NCBI GenBank assembly: GCA_023488565.1 | Contig: JAMDDZ010000094.1 | Location: 1-16,798 of the forward strand | Direction: 5' to 3' | DNA: 16,798 nt | Source: Bacillota bacterium | GTDB taxonomy: Bacteria; Bacillota; Sulfobacillia; Sulfobacillales; Sulfobacillaceae | Shown here: piece after piece, positions 7,000 to 15,535 of the stretch | Numbering within the stretch: the first letter of the stretch is position 1 | Layout: every line of letters starts with the position of its first letter | Notes under the pieces: generated by a model | The model's input: the letters and a program-made list of their open reading frames with translations, nothing else | What the model was told of the DNA's origin: nothing | Databases searched by the model: none | Position numbers and translations under genes: made by a program

Positions 7000-7722
7000 T
7001 TACTCCTCCAAACTATCAGCCACCCGCCCCAACGCTTGACAAGCCTTCTCATTCCATAAATCCCGCTGTAACTCCACATAACGTGCCGCACGGCTAAACG
7101 TGGTATCACCGACGCTGGAAATGGGCTGCACGCGCGGATAATACCGCAATAACGGCACCACTTCGGCCAAATGGCGAATGGCGCGAGTCCATGCTCTCTC
7201 TGCATCACGAACCCGTTGACTCTCTAAATAGAGTAATCCTATGCTGTAATCTACCTCAGCAGTGCCTGCCGCTTCCCTATATGCATGCAATGCCTCGGCC
7301 AGACGACCCAAACGATGATACGCATGGCCTAATAAATAGAAGATGGTTCCATCCATTCCTGCGGGATCCCACGCTAGGAGCTCCTCAAGCGATTCGCGGA
7401 CGCCATCCCAATATTCTAATCGGCTCAGCGTAGTAGCCAAATTATAAAGTCCTCGCAAATAAGGGCGAATCGACTCGTCCTGCCATCCGGTGTGGCGTTT
7501 TTTGCGGGGCAGAGCCAATTCCGCCTGGGCAATGGCCATTTGGAACAGTTCCAACGCTTGCGACAGTTCCCCCCACTTCAAGTATACCGTGCCTAGCCCA
7601 TTTAGTGCATCAGCGCGAAATGGATCTAATTCCAATGCTCGCCGAAAATGTGATTCCGCATGTTCTAACTGCCCACTTTCGATATGCTGCCACCCTAGTT
7701 GCTCTTCTTCTTGGGCTAACAC
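7000..7722 (-). CDS. Tetratricopeptide-repeat protein
   Basis: This protein of about 240 residues is mostly helical. The clearest repeats are GWQHIESGQLEHAESHFRRA with LELDP (about 10-38), ADALNGLGTVYLKWGELSQA (about 41-60) and GTIFYLLGHAYHRLGRLAEA (about 123-142). There is no signal peptide or membrane segment. The last 60 residues, from about VPLLRYYPRVQPISS onward, are not obvious repeats. TPR proteins act as protein-binding scaffolds; the partner here is unknown. I prefer the GTG start at 7722 because GAGGAG (7730-7735) stands seven bases upstream. A TTG five codons earlier (7737) is in frame but would lie inside the tyrS frame with no ribosome site. It sits four bases after tyrS and two bases before the E1-like gene, which suggests it works with, or at least is co-expressed with, the E1 pair. 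Confidence 0.82.
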   Translation of the reverse strand: MLAQEEEQLGWQHIESGQLEHAESHFRRALELDPFRADALNGLGTVYLKWGELSQALELFQMAIAQAELALPRKKRHTGWQDESIRPYLRGLYNLATTLSRLEYWDGVRESLEELLAWDPAGMDGTIFYLLGHAYHRLGRLAEALHAYREAAGTAEVDYSIGLLYLESQRVRDAERAWTRAIRHLAEVVPLLRYYPRVQPISSVGDTTFSRAARYVELQRDLWNEKACQALGRVADSLEE

Positions 7723-7726
7723 ATCC

Positions 7727-8920
7727 TCACTCCTCAAATCGATAGTACCGGCGCCGGCCTACCCGGATCCAGTCTCCACTCACCACCCGCACTGTTTGAT
7801 CCATGCTTAGGCGCTCATCATTCAATACCACCGCACCTTGCTGCAAAAATCTCCGCGCTTCCTGCCGACTTGCTACCCCAGGAAGAAATGCTACGAGTTC
7901 AATGGCGGACACCTCCCATGGATCCCGATCTAAGCGAACCACCGGCATTTCCGAAGGTATCCCGCGTTGGCTAAATGTCCGAGAGAATTCTTCTGCCGCC
8001 CGCTCAGCATGTTCACGATCCCAAAACCGCTCCACAATCCGTAATGCCAAGTCGGCTTTGACATCTCGAGGATTTTCGTGTTCTACCCGTTTCTGCCATT
8101 GGGCAAAATCCATGCCAAATAATAAATGGGCCCAACGAGCGATTAAGCCGTCGGGGATAGACATCACTTTACCAAACATGTCACGGGCAGGTTCGGTAAT
8201 GCCGATGTGGTTTCCTTGGCTTTTACTCATCTTGCGCACCCCGTCGGTGCCCTCCAACAGCGGCATAAAAATTCCGACTTCGGGTTCCATTCCGTAGTCT
8301 TCTTGAATTTGTCTGGCAGTCATAATGTTAAAACGCTGGTCTGTTCCGCCGAGTTCTACGTCTGCTCGCAGGGCCACCGAATCATAGCCTTGCATTAAAG
8401 GGTAAAGCAATTCATGGAGGTGAATAGGGGCATGATCTTCAAAACGGCTGTGGAAATCATCACGTTCCAAAATGCGGGCGAGGGTGATATGGCTCAAAAG
8501 CTGTATCATATCGGGCAGTTGCAAGAATTGAAACCATTCGCTATTGTATCGCACTTGCATGCGTTCGGTTTTCAAAATATGATTAGCCTGTTCAATATAA
8601 GTGCGGGCAAATTGGTCGACTTCGTCTTTACTCAACTGCTTTCGCGTGGCCGCCCGGTCAGTGGGATCGCCAATTCGTCCGGTCATATCGCCAATCAAAA
8701 ATACCACCACATGGCCTAAATCTTGAAACTGCCGCAATTTCTCCATTACTACGGTATGCCCTAAATGGATATCCGGGGCCGTCGGATCCACGCCCAACTT
8801 CACAATCAATGGCATTCCGGTCTTCTGAGACTTGCCCAACTTTTGCGCTAATAGCTCTGGATTCACCACGTCATCGGTCCCGTCGACTAAGCGGTCGACA
8901 GTTTTTGCTAGATCCTCCAC
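7727..8920 (-). CDS. tyrS: Tyrosyl-tRNA synthetase
   Basis: TyrS charges tRNA-Tyr with tyrosine using ATP. Class I signatures are present: HLGH (about 52-55) in DPTAPDIHLGHTVVMEKL, and KMSKS (about 230-234) in VRKMSKSQGNHIG. GYDSVALRADVELGGTDQRFN lies between them. The C-terminal 60-70 residues form an S4 RNA-binding domain (SRQEARRFLQQGAVVLNDE). The order and wording of the motifs match the TyrZ-like second TyrRS subtype. I choose GTG at 8920 (397 residues) because AGAGGAG lies seven bases upstream. A TTG ten codons earlier (8950) also opens the frame but has no ribosome site. The leader before it shows no T-box, unlike many Firmicute tyrS genes. Confidence 0.95.
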   Translation of the reverse strand: MEDLAKTVDRLVDGTDDVVNPELLAQKLGKSQKTGMPLIVKLGVDPTAPDIHLGHTVVMEKLRQFQDLGHVVVFLIGDMTGRIGDPTDRAATRKQLSKDEVDQFARTYIEQANHILKTERMQVRYNSEWFQFLQLPDMIQLLSHITLARILERDDFHSRFEDHAPIHLHELLYPLMQGYDSVALRADVELGGTDQRFNIMTARQIQEDYGMEPEVGIFMPLLEGTDGVRKMSKSQGNHIGITEPARDMFGKVMSIPDGLIARWAHLLFGMDFAQWQKRVEHENPRDVKADLALRIVERFWDREHAERAAEEFSRTFSQRGIPSEMPVVRLDRDPWEVSAIELVAFLPGVASRQEARRFLQQGAVVLNDERLSMDQTVRVVSGDWIRVGRRRYYRFEE

Positions 8921-9105
8921 AATCCGTCTCCTCTGATCAATACTTTTCAAATTCTTATAGGCGGATCCCGCACGAGATCCCGGCCTGAAATATACACCAT
9001 CCCTCCCCTGCCTCTAAGAGTGTAGGAGGTTACCCAGACTCCGAATCATGGTTACAATTCTGCGGTGAGTATATCACACCCGAGAAAATCCTGAAAAGAC
9101 ATGAC
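8921..9105 (-). other. tyrS leader region
   Basis: These 185 bases lie between the mutS2 stop and the tyrS start. They contain a candidate promoter, a GGGGAGGG stretch (9001-9008) not followed by a convincing frame, and a small repeat GGATC...GATCC (8963-8980). I looked for the T-box core (AGGGTGGNACCGCG-like) and for a terminator hairpin with a T run and saw neither. How this operon responds to tyrosine is therefore not apparent from sequence. Confidence 0.4.
9068..9097 (-). promoter_or_regulatory. Candidate sigma-A promoter for the tyrS operon
   Basis: Reading the minus strand, TTTTCA (9092-9097) is followed after 18 bases by TATACT (9068-9073), itself preceded by TG plus one base, an extended -10. 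The match is four of six at -35 and five of six at -10. It lies just after the mutS2 stop, about 150 bases before tyrS. This would start the tyrS-TPR-E1-pseudo-E1-nadE-yebC message. It rests only on consensus matching. Confidence 0.4.
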
Positions 9106-11637
9106 TTAGGACGGTTCATCATCGAGCCAGGCAACGGTCACACCATCGCCACCTTCACCCTGTGCTCCAAGGCGGAGGCTCACAACGCGAGAATCCTGCC
9201 GCAACCTTTCTCCTAACACTCGACGCAAAGTACCGGTTCCTTTACCATGAATGATGCGAATCATTGGCCACCCCGACAGCACCGCATTGTCTAAAAACCG
9301 ATCCACCACGTCCCAGGCATCGTCTGCGGTCATACCTCGTACATCCACCTCAATATGGCCGCCGGGAGATCCGGCGGGTTTAGCCGCGGGTCGTCGGAGA
9401 GCAGTAGATTTAGGTTGCGCAACGCGCTCTAACTCATTGAGTGGCAACCGGATGCGGAGCGAACCTACCTCAATTAGCGCCGTGGGCCCTTCAATTTCGA
9501 GAATGTGGCCAAAATCCGAAAACCCACGAATTTTCACCCAATCGTCCACTGCGGTAGGACGTGGTCCGGTGGTTGTCGGAACGATTTTTAGAGGCTCGGG
9601 CAGTGTGCCTTGCTCTCGCCAAGTACTGCGCAGCTGCTCGATTGCTCGCGCTCGTTCCTGGCCTTCAGTGCGACGCACTTCTCCCATAAGCCGATCAATT
9701 TCGACTTTCGTCTGCTCCAGTGCCTTTGTCCAGGTTTCTCGCAGTCTTCGGCGATCTTGTTCCAATCGGTCCTGTAATTTGGTTTGCTCCAGATCCTTTT
9801 GAGCTTTAGCCAGTTCCCATTGATTCCTGTCCATCTCAAATTGCCGCCGTGACTCACGCAAATCCTGGTCAAGCTGATTGACCGCAGCAATCGCCTCCGT
9901 CAATGCCAGGCTTTCCGCGGTCATCAGTTCGCGACCCCGATCAACAATGGCCCGAGGCATACCTAAGCGTTCAGCAATACTAAAAGCGTGGGAACTGCCC
10001 GGCTGGCCCATAACTAAATGGTAGGTCGGTACTAGTGTTTCCATGTCAAAAGCCACATGCGCATTAACCACTCCCGGGTCTTGAAACCCCAAGAGTTTGA
10101 GTCGATTGTAATGGGTAGTAGCCATTACATATGCCTGACGCTGACTTAAGCGTTCTAAAATGGACTCTGCTAACGCCGCGCCTTCTTCTGGATCAGTGCC
10201 CGCACCCAATTCGTCAATTAAACACAGTGTACGTGCATCAGCTCGCTCCACCATAGGCACCAATCGGCGAACGTGGCTGGAAAATGTCGACAAATTTTGT
10301 TCTAAGCTCTGTTCGTCGCCAATATCGGCCAGAATTCCTGTTATGAAGGGAATTCGAGTTCCTTCCCTTGCTGGTACCATCATACCCGACAACGCAAACG
10401 CCACCATGAGTCCGGCGGTTTTCAGGGCCACCGTCTTACCACCGGTATTAGGTCCCGTGATCACTAAGATTCGCTTCTCGGCATCGAGCCGCAAACTGAG
10501 GGGCACTGGATTATCCAACAGTGGGTGCCGTGAATCAACCAAAATAAGGTTCTCGCCGCCGACATGGGGAATCACGCCCCCATGAGCAGTGCCATAACGT
10601 GCCAAGGCTAAAACACGGTCCAAATCAGTGAGCTCTTGTTGCAAAAATGCCAAATCGCTGTTGAACGATCCCACTCGCTGGGATAAATCCTGTAGTATTC
10701 TCTCAATTTCTTCCTGTTCGTCACGCTCCAAGGAGACAACCGCATTTTGACGTTCTACAATGCTAAGGGGTTCAACAAACACGGTTTGCCCGCTGGCCGA
10801 TTGGTCATGGACAATGCCTGACACCGAATTACGAAACATATATTTTACTGGGACCACCCGCCGTCCAAATCGCACCGTAACCACCGGCTCTTGTAAATAA
10901 GGCGCCCAACGCGGCGAGCGAAGTAGCTGGTGCAGCGTGGTGTCGATTTCTCCCAATGTTGCCCGCCGTTTCCTGCGTATATCGCGCAAAGCAGGGCTGG
11001 CGTCATCGCGAACTTCGCCTTCAGGGGTTAAAATTGCCCGGATCACTGTAGCCAATTCACGAGGCACAACCCAATGGGTTACCCGTTCACGCCACACTGG
11101 GCACTGTGGCTCAGGAATGGTAGTGACCACCTCATAAGCTCTCAGGAGTGTGTCAGCCACCATCCACAACTCATCGGGTGTAAGCACATGACCCTTGCGT
11201 GCCTGTTCGGCAACTGTTCCAACAGGCCCCGCCCCTCTTAGTGTTAACGGTTGCCAGGCTATCCACTGGAGTACTTCTTGCAGCAATATCTGCTGTTGGT
11301 GAAGCACCTCGGGATTTTCAGCCCACGCTAACTGCTTCACCGCTTCGTGACCCATAACGGTGTCAGCTTGGCTACTCGCCAGATACAACACCGAATCCCA
11401 TTCCAACGCGGTTAACGCGTTCTTATGGCAAAGGTTGAGGTCACTCTGAAGGAGTCTATCCCTCACATCATTAATCAGAGTCAAGTCCCCCCATGTCTTT
11501 GGCCTTTGCAGGACAAAGCCCAACGCCCTGCCCTTATGGCGCTCTTTGAGGATCGCCCACACACAAAGCTCTCCCGCACCCCAGCTGCATTGGGCGATGC
11601 GGGTAATAAATATACGGCGCCGATCAATATGATACAC
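9106..11637 (-). CDS. mutS2: MutS2 endonuclease / ribosome-associated ATPase with Smr domain
   Basis: MutS2 proteins suppress homologous recombination and, in Bacillus, help rescue collided ribosomes. The ABC-type ATPase core has Walker A ITGPNTGGKT (393-402) and Walker B LCLIDELGAGTDPEEG (471-486). A lysine/arginine/glutamate-rich coiled coil follows (about 580-670). The C-terminal Smr nuclease domain (about 761-843) has VDVRGM and the HGKGTG motif (797-802). The recognisable family N-terminus begins near ALTALEWDSVLYL (about 74-86), so the longest frame carries about 70 extra residues. The GTG at 11637 has no good ribosome site. GTG at 11562 (residue 26), eight bases after GGGAG, is a better candidate. 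The true start lies somewhere between 11637 and about 11410. zapA lies 95 bases upstream; the cvpA and polX genes seen between zapA and mutS2 in Bacillus are absent. Confidence 0.94.
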   Translation of the reverse strand: MYHIDRRRIFITRIAQCSWGAGELCVWAILKERHKGRALGFVLQRPKTWGDLTLINDVRDRLLQSDLNLCHKNALTALEWDSVLYLASSQADTVMGHEAVKQLAWAENPEVLHQQQILLQEVLQWIAWQPLTLRGAGPVGTVAEQARKGHVLTPDELWMVADTLLRAYEVVTTIPEPQCPVWRERVTHWVVPRELATVIRAILTPEGEVRDDASPALRDIRRKRRATLGEIDTTLHQLLRSPRWAPYLQEPVVTVRFGRRVVPVKYMFRNSVSGIVHDQSASGQTVFVEPLSIVERQNAVVSLERDEQEEIERILQDLSQRVGSFNSDLAFLQQELTDLDRVLALARYGTAHGGVIPHVGGENLILVDSRHPLLDNPVPLSLRLDAEKRILVITGPNTGGKTVALKTAGLMVAFALSGMMVPAREGTRIPFITGILADIGDEQSLEQNLSTFSSHVRRLVPMVERADARTLCLIDELGAGTDPEEGAALAESILERLSQRQAYVMATTHYNRLKLLGFQDPGVVNAHVAFDMETLVPTYHLVMGQPGSSHAFSIAERLGMPRAIVDRGRELMTAESLALTEAIAAVNQLDQDLRESRRQFEMDRNQWELAKAQKDLEQTKLQDRLEQDRRRLRETWTKALEQTKVEIDRLMGEVRRTEGQERARAIEQLRSTWREQGTLPEPLKIVPTTTGPRPTAVDDWVKIRGFSDFGHILEIEGPTALIEVGSLRIRLPLNELERVAQPKSTALRRPAAKPAGSPGGHIEVDVRGMTADDAWDVVDRFLDNAVLSGWPMIRIIHGKGTGTLRRVLGERLRQDSRVVSLRLGAQGEGGDGVTVAWLDDEPS

Positions 11638-11732
11638 CCCAGGTTACCACTCACCCCTAGGATCCGCAACTCTGCGACCAGGAACCGTTATTTTGCAATA
11701 TTTTCCTGTTGAAAAACAAGAAGGCAGTTCGG

Positions 11733-12002
11733 TTACTTCACATCCCGCCTGCGCCACTTTTGCTGCATTGTCTGCACCAATTCGTCGCGCTCTGCCTGAA
11801 CCCGAAACAATTCCTCGGTTAGGTTCAATGCTGTTAACACTGCCAACCGAGTAGGACTCACTCTAGGGCTTTTCGATGCCAGTATTCGCATCCTATTGTC
11901 GACATGATGCGCCAGTGCTTGCACCACGTCTTCGGGTAGATCCCCTTTCAACTGATACTCTTCCCCATAAATCGTCACCGTTGTGCGTACTGGATCTGCC
12001 AC
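11733..12002 (-). CDS. zapA: Cell division protein ZapA
   Basis: ZapA binds FtsZ and stabilises the division ring. The 89-residue protein starts with the typical RTTVTIYGEEYQLKGD (6-21), goes on with VDNRMRILASKSP and the core helix LAVLTALNLTEELFRVQAE (53-71), and ends in a short charged coiled-coil tail. Length and pattern match Firmicute ZapA. The start is GTG at 12002, about six bases after GGGGGGAGGG. It follows pheT by 84 bases and precedes mutS2, which is its common context in Firmicutes. A TATAAT at 12021-12026 on this strand might be a -10 but has no -35 and stands too close to the ribosome site, so I do not call it. Confidence 0.9.
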   Translation of the reverse strand: MADPVRTTVTIYGEEYQLKGDLPEDVVQALAHHVDNRMRILASKSPRVSPTRLAVLTALNLTEELFRVQAERDELVQTMQQKWRRRDVK

Positions 12003-12086
12003 CCCGATCCCTCCCCCCTAATTATATTTCTCTATTTCTCGACATAAGGGTAGAAATCCTGCAAAAATGGGGGCCAAAAGAAATTT

Positions 12087-14435
12087 TTACCGTTCTCTCA
12101 TCATCATGCCTTGTCCCCGTAATATTTCAATCGCGTGGCCCATTTGGATATCCACCTCGCTGTCCGTCAAAGTCCTAGTATTCGATTGAAACACCATCCG
12201 TAAAGTCACCGATCGTCCCCACTGTCCCGAAAACACATCGATTAAGCGCAGGTTCTTGAGATCTGCCAGATGAGCATCCAGGACGATACGGTTTAATGTG
12301 CCCACCGTGCTCGCCTCGGGGACCACTAAAGAGAGATCACGGACTACCTCGGGATACCTGGATGGGCTGGGAACCACACCACTAATTGCGGATTTGGTGT
12401 GATGGATGTCAAAGAGGCTGAGCACCCCGATTCGTTTAGCATGGTAGCGAGAGGCCACGCGAGGTCGCAACTCTCCTAAAAACCCCACCGTGCGTTTTTC
12501 TGTATTTAACACAGTGGCAGAACGTCCTGGGTGCATGAAAGCGGGCAGATCCCTGTCAGTCACCGTCGATATCTCAAGATTTAAACGCCGAATGACCCAT
12601 TCCAAGGTCCCCTTTAGTCGGTAAATTGCTAGGTTTTCCGGTAATCCCTTGGGATATTGAGGGTAGTCGTCCAAAATTTCAGCGACTGCCAATTGCATTG
12701 GTTCTTCGGCACGATCCTGTTTCCTCGCATAGATCGGTGCCAATTCAAAGATGGCAACGGGCTGATCTCGTCGTGAGCGGTTGTAGCCCACCACTTCGAG
12801 AAGATGAGGCAACAACGATGTCCTGAGCATTTCTTCTTCCGCGCGGAGTGGATTGCTAATGCGGACCGGATCCGGAACATCCGCCATCGTTACCACGTCT
12901 CGGCTAGGTGACCAAAATGGGCGCGTTACCACTTCACAGTAACCGGATTCAACCCACAAATCCCGAAGACGTTCTTGGAATTCCACTTCTTGGTTGCGGG
13001 CCCCAGGAACATTAGGGGAATGGGGCACGGTCACCGGAATCATGTCCAGCCCTATTACCCGGGCTACTTCTTCACATAAATCTTCGGTGGCAGTAACATC
13101 ATGGCGGTTGCTAGGAATTGAAATCCAATCCCCGTCCACCTGAAACCGCAAGCGGTCCAGTGCCTGCGAAATATCCTGATTCGTCCAATCGACTCCCAAT
13201 AAAGACCGAATCCGATCCGGTTGAAATCGAATGCGTCGGCGCATTGGCATCTGCCCTATTATAGTGCTGGAACCCTTAGTCACCATCGCACCGCAGTCGC
13301 TCAAAATATCCACCGTCGCTTGAGCCGCGACCGGAACAATTTCGGGGTCAGTTCCCTTACCAAAATGAATTGCTGCATCGGTACTTAAACGATGTGTGCG
13401 CATGCTGAGAAATATTCCCGAAGCATTAAAGTATGCTGATTCCAACCATACCTGGCGAGTCTCTGCACTAATGGCGGCTCTCTGCCCGCCCATGATCCCG
13501 GCAAGCGCAATGGGGCCGATTTGGTCGGCAATAACCAAATCATCCGCTCTTAACTGACACTCCGAGCCATCTAGCAATATCATGACTTCACCTTCGGCGG
13601 CCTTACGTACTTCGATAGGCAGCACTACCCGTTGTTGATCAAATGCATGCATTGGGTGACCCAAATCCCACAAGACGAAATTCGTCACGTCCACCACGGG
13701 ATGTATGACGCGAAGTCCTATGGCCACCAACAGTACCTGCATCCATAACGGCGAATTTTGAATGCCAGCCACCTCGAATCCGGACAAGCCATAAACCGGG
13801 CACGCCAAAGGATCTTTAACCTCAGCCACCCCCGGATCTTGGCGATACTCCAATGGGGCGCTTAGCGGAGTCAGTTCCAGTTCCAATACCGCCGCCAGTT
13901 CGCGGGCGATGCCCAGCACACTTTGGTCAAATACTGCTAAATTAGGGGTCAACTCCAACTCATAAATCGTGTCAGTACCCCCCACTTCGTCAATGAAGCG
14001 AGATCCTAGAGGCAAATCGCCATGGTATATCCATAAATCGCCGGTGGTGTCCTGAAATCCCAACTCAGCGGCGGACAGCAACATGCCCGGAGAAGGAATT
14101 CCCCGCATTGTGACAGTCTCCAACACCCGACCATCAGGCAAATGAGTCCCAGGTGGTGCATACCACAACCGATCTCCGGTAAAGCCGTTATTAGCCCCGG
14201 TCACTACCGTCACTAGTTCATGCAGAGCCCTTCTCACAGTCACCAAAGACAACAAATCGGCATGGGGATGCGGTCTGCGTTCTACCACTTCCACTAATTC
14301 TATCTCTCGGTAAATCTCTCCCCAAGTTTCTACAGAGCCCACTTCGATGCCCATTTGCAATAAGCCTGACGCAACCTGCGCAGGCTCTGGTACCTCTTTC
14401 AAATGTCGTGCCAGCCACCGATGGCTCAGTTTCAT
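12087..14435 (-). CDS. pheT: Phenylalanyl-tRNA synthetase beta subunit
   Basis: PheT is the large subunit of the (alpha-beta)2 enzyme that charges tRNA-Phe. It carries the tRNA-binding and mischarged-tyrosine editing functions. The 782 residues contain the EMAP-like tRNA-binding domain (about 40-150), the B3/B4 editing region (about 205-375, with VVDVTNFVLWDLGHPMHAFD and GIMGG), the B5 domain (about 400-470), the catalytic-like core, and the C-terminal FDX-ACB anticodon-binding domain (about 690-782, starting PSRYPEVVRDLSLVV). One mild oddity is ELTPNLAVFDQSVLGIAREL, where most family members have TPNR followed by P/G and D. The ATG at 14435 overlaps the pheS stop as ATGA and has AGGGAGG eight bases upstream, giving coupled translation of the two subunits. 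Confidence 0.97.
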   Translation of the reverse strand: MKLSHRWLARHLKEVPEPAQVASGLLQMGIEVGSVETWGEIYREIELVEVVERRPHPHADLLSLVTVRRALHELVTVVTGANNGFTGDRLWYAPPGTHLPDGRVLETVTMRGIPSPGMLLSAAELGFQDTTGDLWIYHGDLPLGSRFIDEVGGTDTIYELELTPNLAVFDQSVLGIARELAAVLELELTPLSAPLEYRQDPGVAEVKDPLACPVYGLSGFEVAGIQNSPLWMQVLLVAIGLRVIHPVVDVTNFVLWDLGHPMHAFDQQRVVLPIEVRKAAEGEVMILLDGSECQLRADDLVIADQIGPIALAGIMGGQRAAISAETRQVWLESAYFNASGIFLSMRTHRLSTDAAIHFGKGTDPEIVPVAAQATVDILSDCGAMVTKGSSTIIGQMPMRRRIRFQPDRIRSLLGVDWTNQDISQALDRLRFQVDGDWISIPSNRHDVTATEDLCEEVARVIGLDMIPVTVPHSPNVPGARNQEVEFQERLRDLWVESGYCEVVTRPFWSPSRDVVTMADVPDPVRISNPLRAEEEMLRTSLLPHLLEVVGYNRSRRDQPVAIFELAPIYARKQDRAEEPMQLAVAEILDDYPQYPKGLPENLAIYRLKGTLEWVIRRLNLEISTVTDRDLPAFMHPGRSATVLNTEKRTVGFLGELRPRVASRYHAKRIGVLSLFDIHHTKSAISGVVPSPSRYPEVVRDLSLVVPEASTVGTLNRIVLDAHLADLKNLRLIDVFSGQWGRSVTLRMVFQSNTRTLTDSEVDIQMGHAIEILRGQGMMMRER

Positions 14436-15484
14436 AACATTGGCCTCCCTGTGTAACGGTCAAACGCCATTAAATATTCCAAGTCGTTTTGATATAAAGG
14501 CCTCAGATCATCCAAACCGAAAATTCTCATGGCCAACCGCTCAATTCCTAACCCAAAGGCAAAGCCGCTGACTTCTTGCGGGTCGTATCCCCCATTTTGC
14601 AAAACCACCGGATGCACTAAACCTGATCCCAAAATTTCCACCCACCCAGTTCCCTTGCATGTTCGGCACCCGGTTCCGCCACATGCTGCACACGTAACAT
14701 CCATTTCTACCGAAGGTTCCGTAAACGGAAAATATGAAGGTCGAAAACGGGTTGCTATGGATTTCCCCAAAAGTTCCGTAGCCATCGCCATGAGAGTGCC
14801 CTTTAGATCCCCCAAGGTAATCCCGCGGTCCACCACCAAGGCCTCAATTTGGTGAAACATAGGCGCATGGGTCGCGTCATCGTCCCGGCGGTAAACTCGG
14901 CCAGGAGCGATAATTTTTACCGGAAGCAACCCCTTCGCTGCTTCCATGCCACGGATTTGTACCGGGGAGGTGTGGGTGCGCAAAACCATGCCGGGTAGAT
15001 CCACAAAAAATGAATCTTGCATATCGCGCGCCGGATGATTTTCCGGAATGTTCAAAGCCTCAAAGTTATACCATGTCGTCTCAATTTCCGGACCATATGC
15101 CAAACTGAACCCCATGCGCAAAAATAAATCCTCTAACAGACGACGTACTCGGGTTAAGGGATGCAGCAACCCCACCTTTGGCTCAACGCCGGCTATCGTC
15201 ATATCTAACCGTTCCCGCAATAATTGGACGTCTTCTTCTTGTTGCCGCAATTGTTCTAGTCGCTCGTCGACAAGTCGCGTAGCCTGTTCCCTTGCCGCGT
15301 TTAGGATTTGTCCCTGCCGGCGCCGTTCCTCGGGGGCCAGGTTGGACAAGCCTTTCAACGCTAAAGTAATACGCCCCCGACGCCCAATCCACTCGGCACG
15401 CACCTCCTGCACTTGGAGAGATGTGCTTGCTGCCGCCAATTGGTCAGACAAATCCTTCAATTCATTACTATCGGGCAACCCCAT
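14432..15484 (-). CDS. pheS: Phenylalanyl-tRNA synthetase alpha subunit
   Basis: PheS is the class II catalytic subunit of phenylalanyl-tRNA synthetase. It has an N-terminal coiled coil (about 1-90, rich in Arg, Glu and Gln) that grips tRNA-Phe, motif 2 around GRVYRRDDDATHAPMFHQIE, FRPSYFPFTEPSVEMDV, the zinc-like cysteine set CAACGGTGCRTCKGTGW, and motif 3 GFAFGLGIERLAM near the end. The start is ATG at 15484, giving 350 residues, with AAAGGGGG seven bases upstream. The frame stays open 31 codons further to 15577, but that stretch is the T-box and terminator of the leader RNA, so the longer start is wrong. The gene is regulated by that T-box and coupled to pheT by a four-base overlap. Confidence 0.97.
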   Translation of the reverse strand: MGLPDSNELKDLSDQLAAASTSLQVQEVRAEWIGRRGRITLALKGLSNLAPEERRRQGQILNAAREQATRLVDERLEQLRQQEEDVQLLRERLDMTIAGVEPKVGLLHPLTRVRRLLEDLFLRMGFSLAYGPEIETTWYNFEALNIPENHPARDMQDSFFVDLPGMVLRTHTSPVQIRGMEAAKGLLPVKIIAPGRVYRRDDDATHAPMFHQIEALVVDRGITLGDLKGTLMAMATELLGKSIATRFRPSYFPFTEPSVEMDVTCAACGGTGCRTCKGTGWVEILGSGLVHPVVLQNGGYDPQEVSGFAFGLGIERLAMRIFGLDDLRPLYQNDLEYLMAFDRYTGRPML

Positions 15485-15499
15485 CCAAGAACCCCCTTT

Positions 15500-15535
15500 A
15501 AAAATAAAAATGTCTCCCCCTCTAAAGGGCGAGAC
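15500..15535 (-). terminator. Intrinsic terminator of the pheST T-box
   Basis: On the minus strand GTCTCGCCCT (15526-15535) pairs with AGGGGGAGAC (15512-15521) across a four-base TTAG loop. This gives ten positions with one G-G mismatch. The stem is followed by ATTTTTATTTTT. It ends 15 bases before the pheS ATG, immediately upstream of the pheS ribosome site. It is the regulated terminator of the T-box: its 5' arm directly follows the T-box core, so antiterminator and terminator should be mutually exclusive. Confidence 0.88.

Noticed and set aside
8949..9002. 17-codon frame (starting MVYISGRD) as a tyrosine leader peptide upstream of tyrS
   Set aside because: It has a single Tyr codon, its GGGGAGGG touches the ATG with no usable spacing, and no attenuator hairpin follows.
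2831..11665. GGATCCGC octamer present in three intergenic gaps (near 2832, 8962 and 11660) as a dispersed repeat
   Set aside because: Orientation and flanking bases differ and no longer shared sequence surrounds them, so it is probably chance.
11481..11669. Minus-strand frame with a hydrophobic start, considered as a remnant of cvpA between zapA and mutS2
   Set aside because: Only about 20 residues are hydrophobic, the rest is Arg/Ser/Gly-rich with no CvpA pattern, and it lies mostly inside the long mutS2 frame.
12021..12026. TATAAT as a zapA promoter -10
   Set aside because: No acceptable -35 at 16-18 bases, and transcription would begin on the ribosome site itself. It may be chance in an AT-rich gap.
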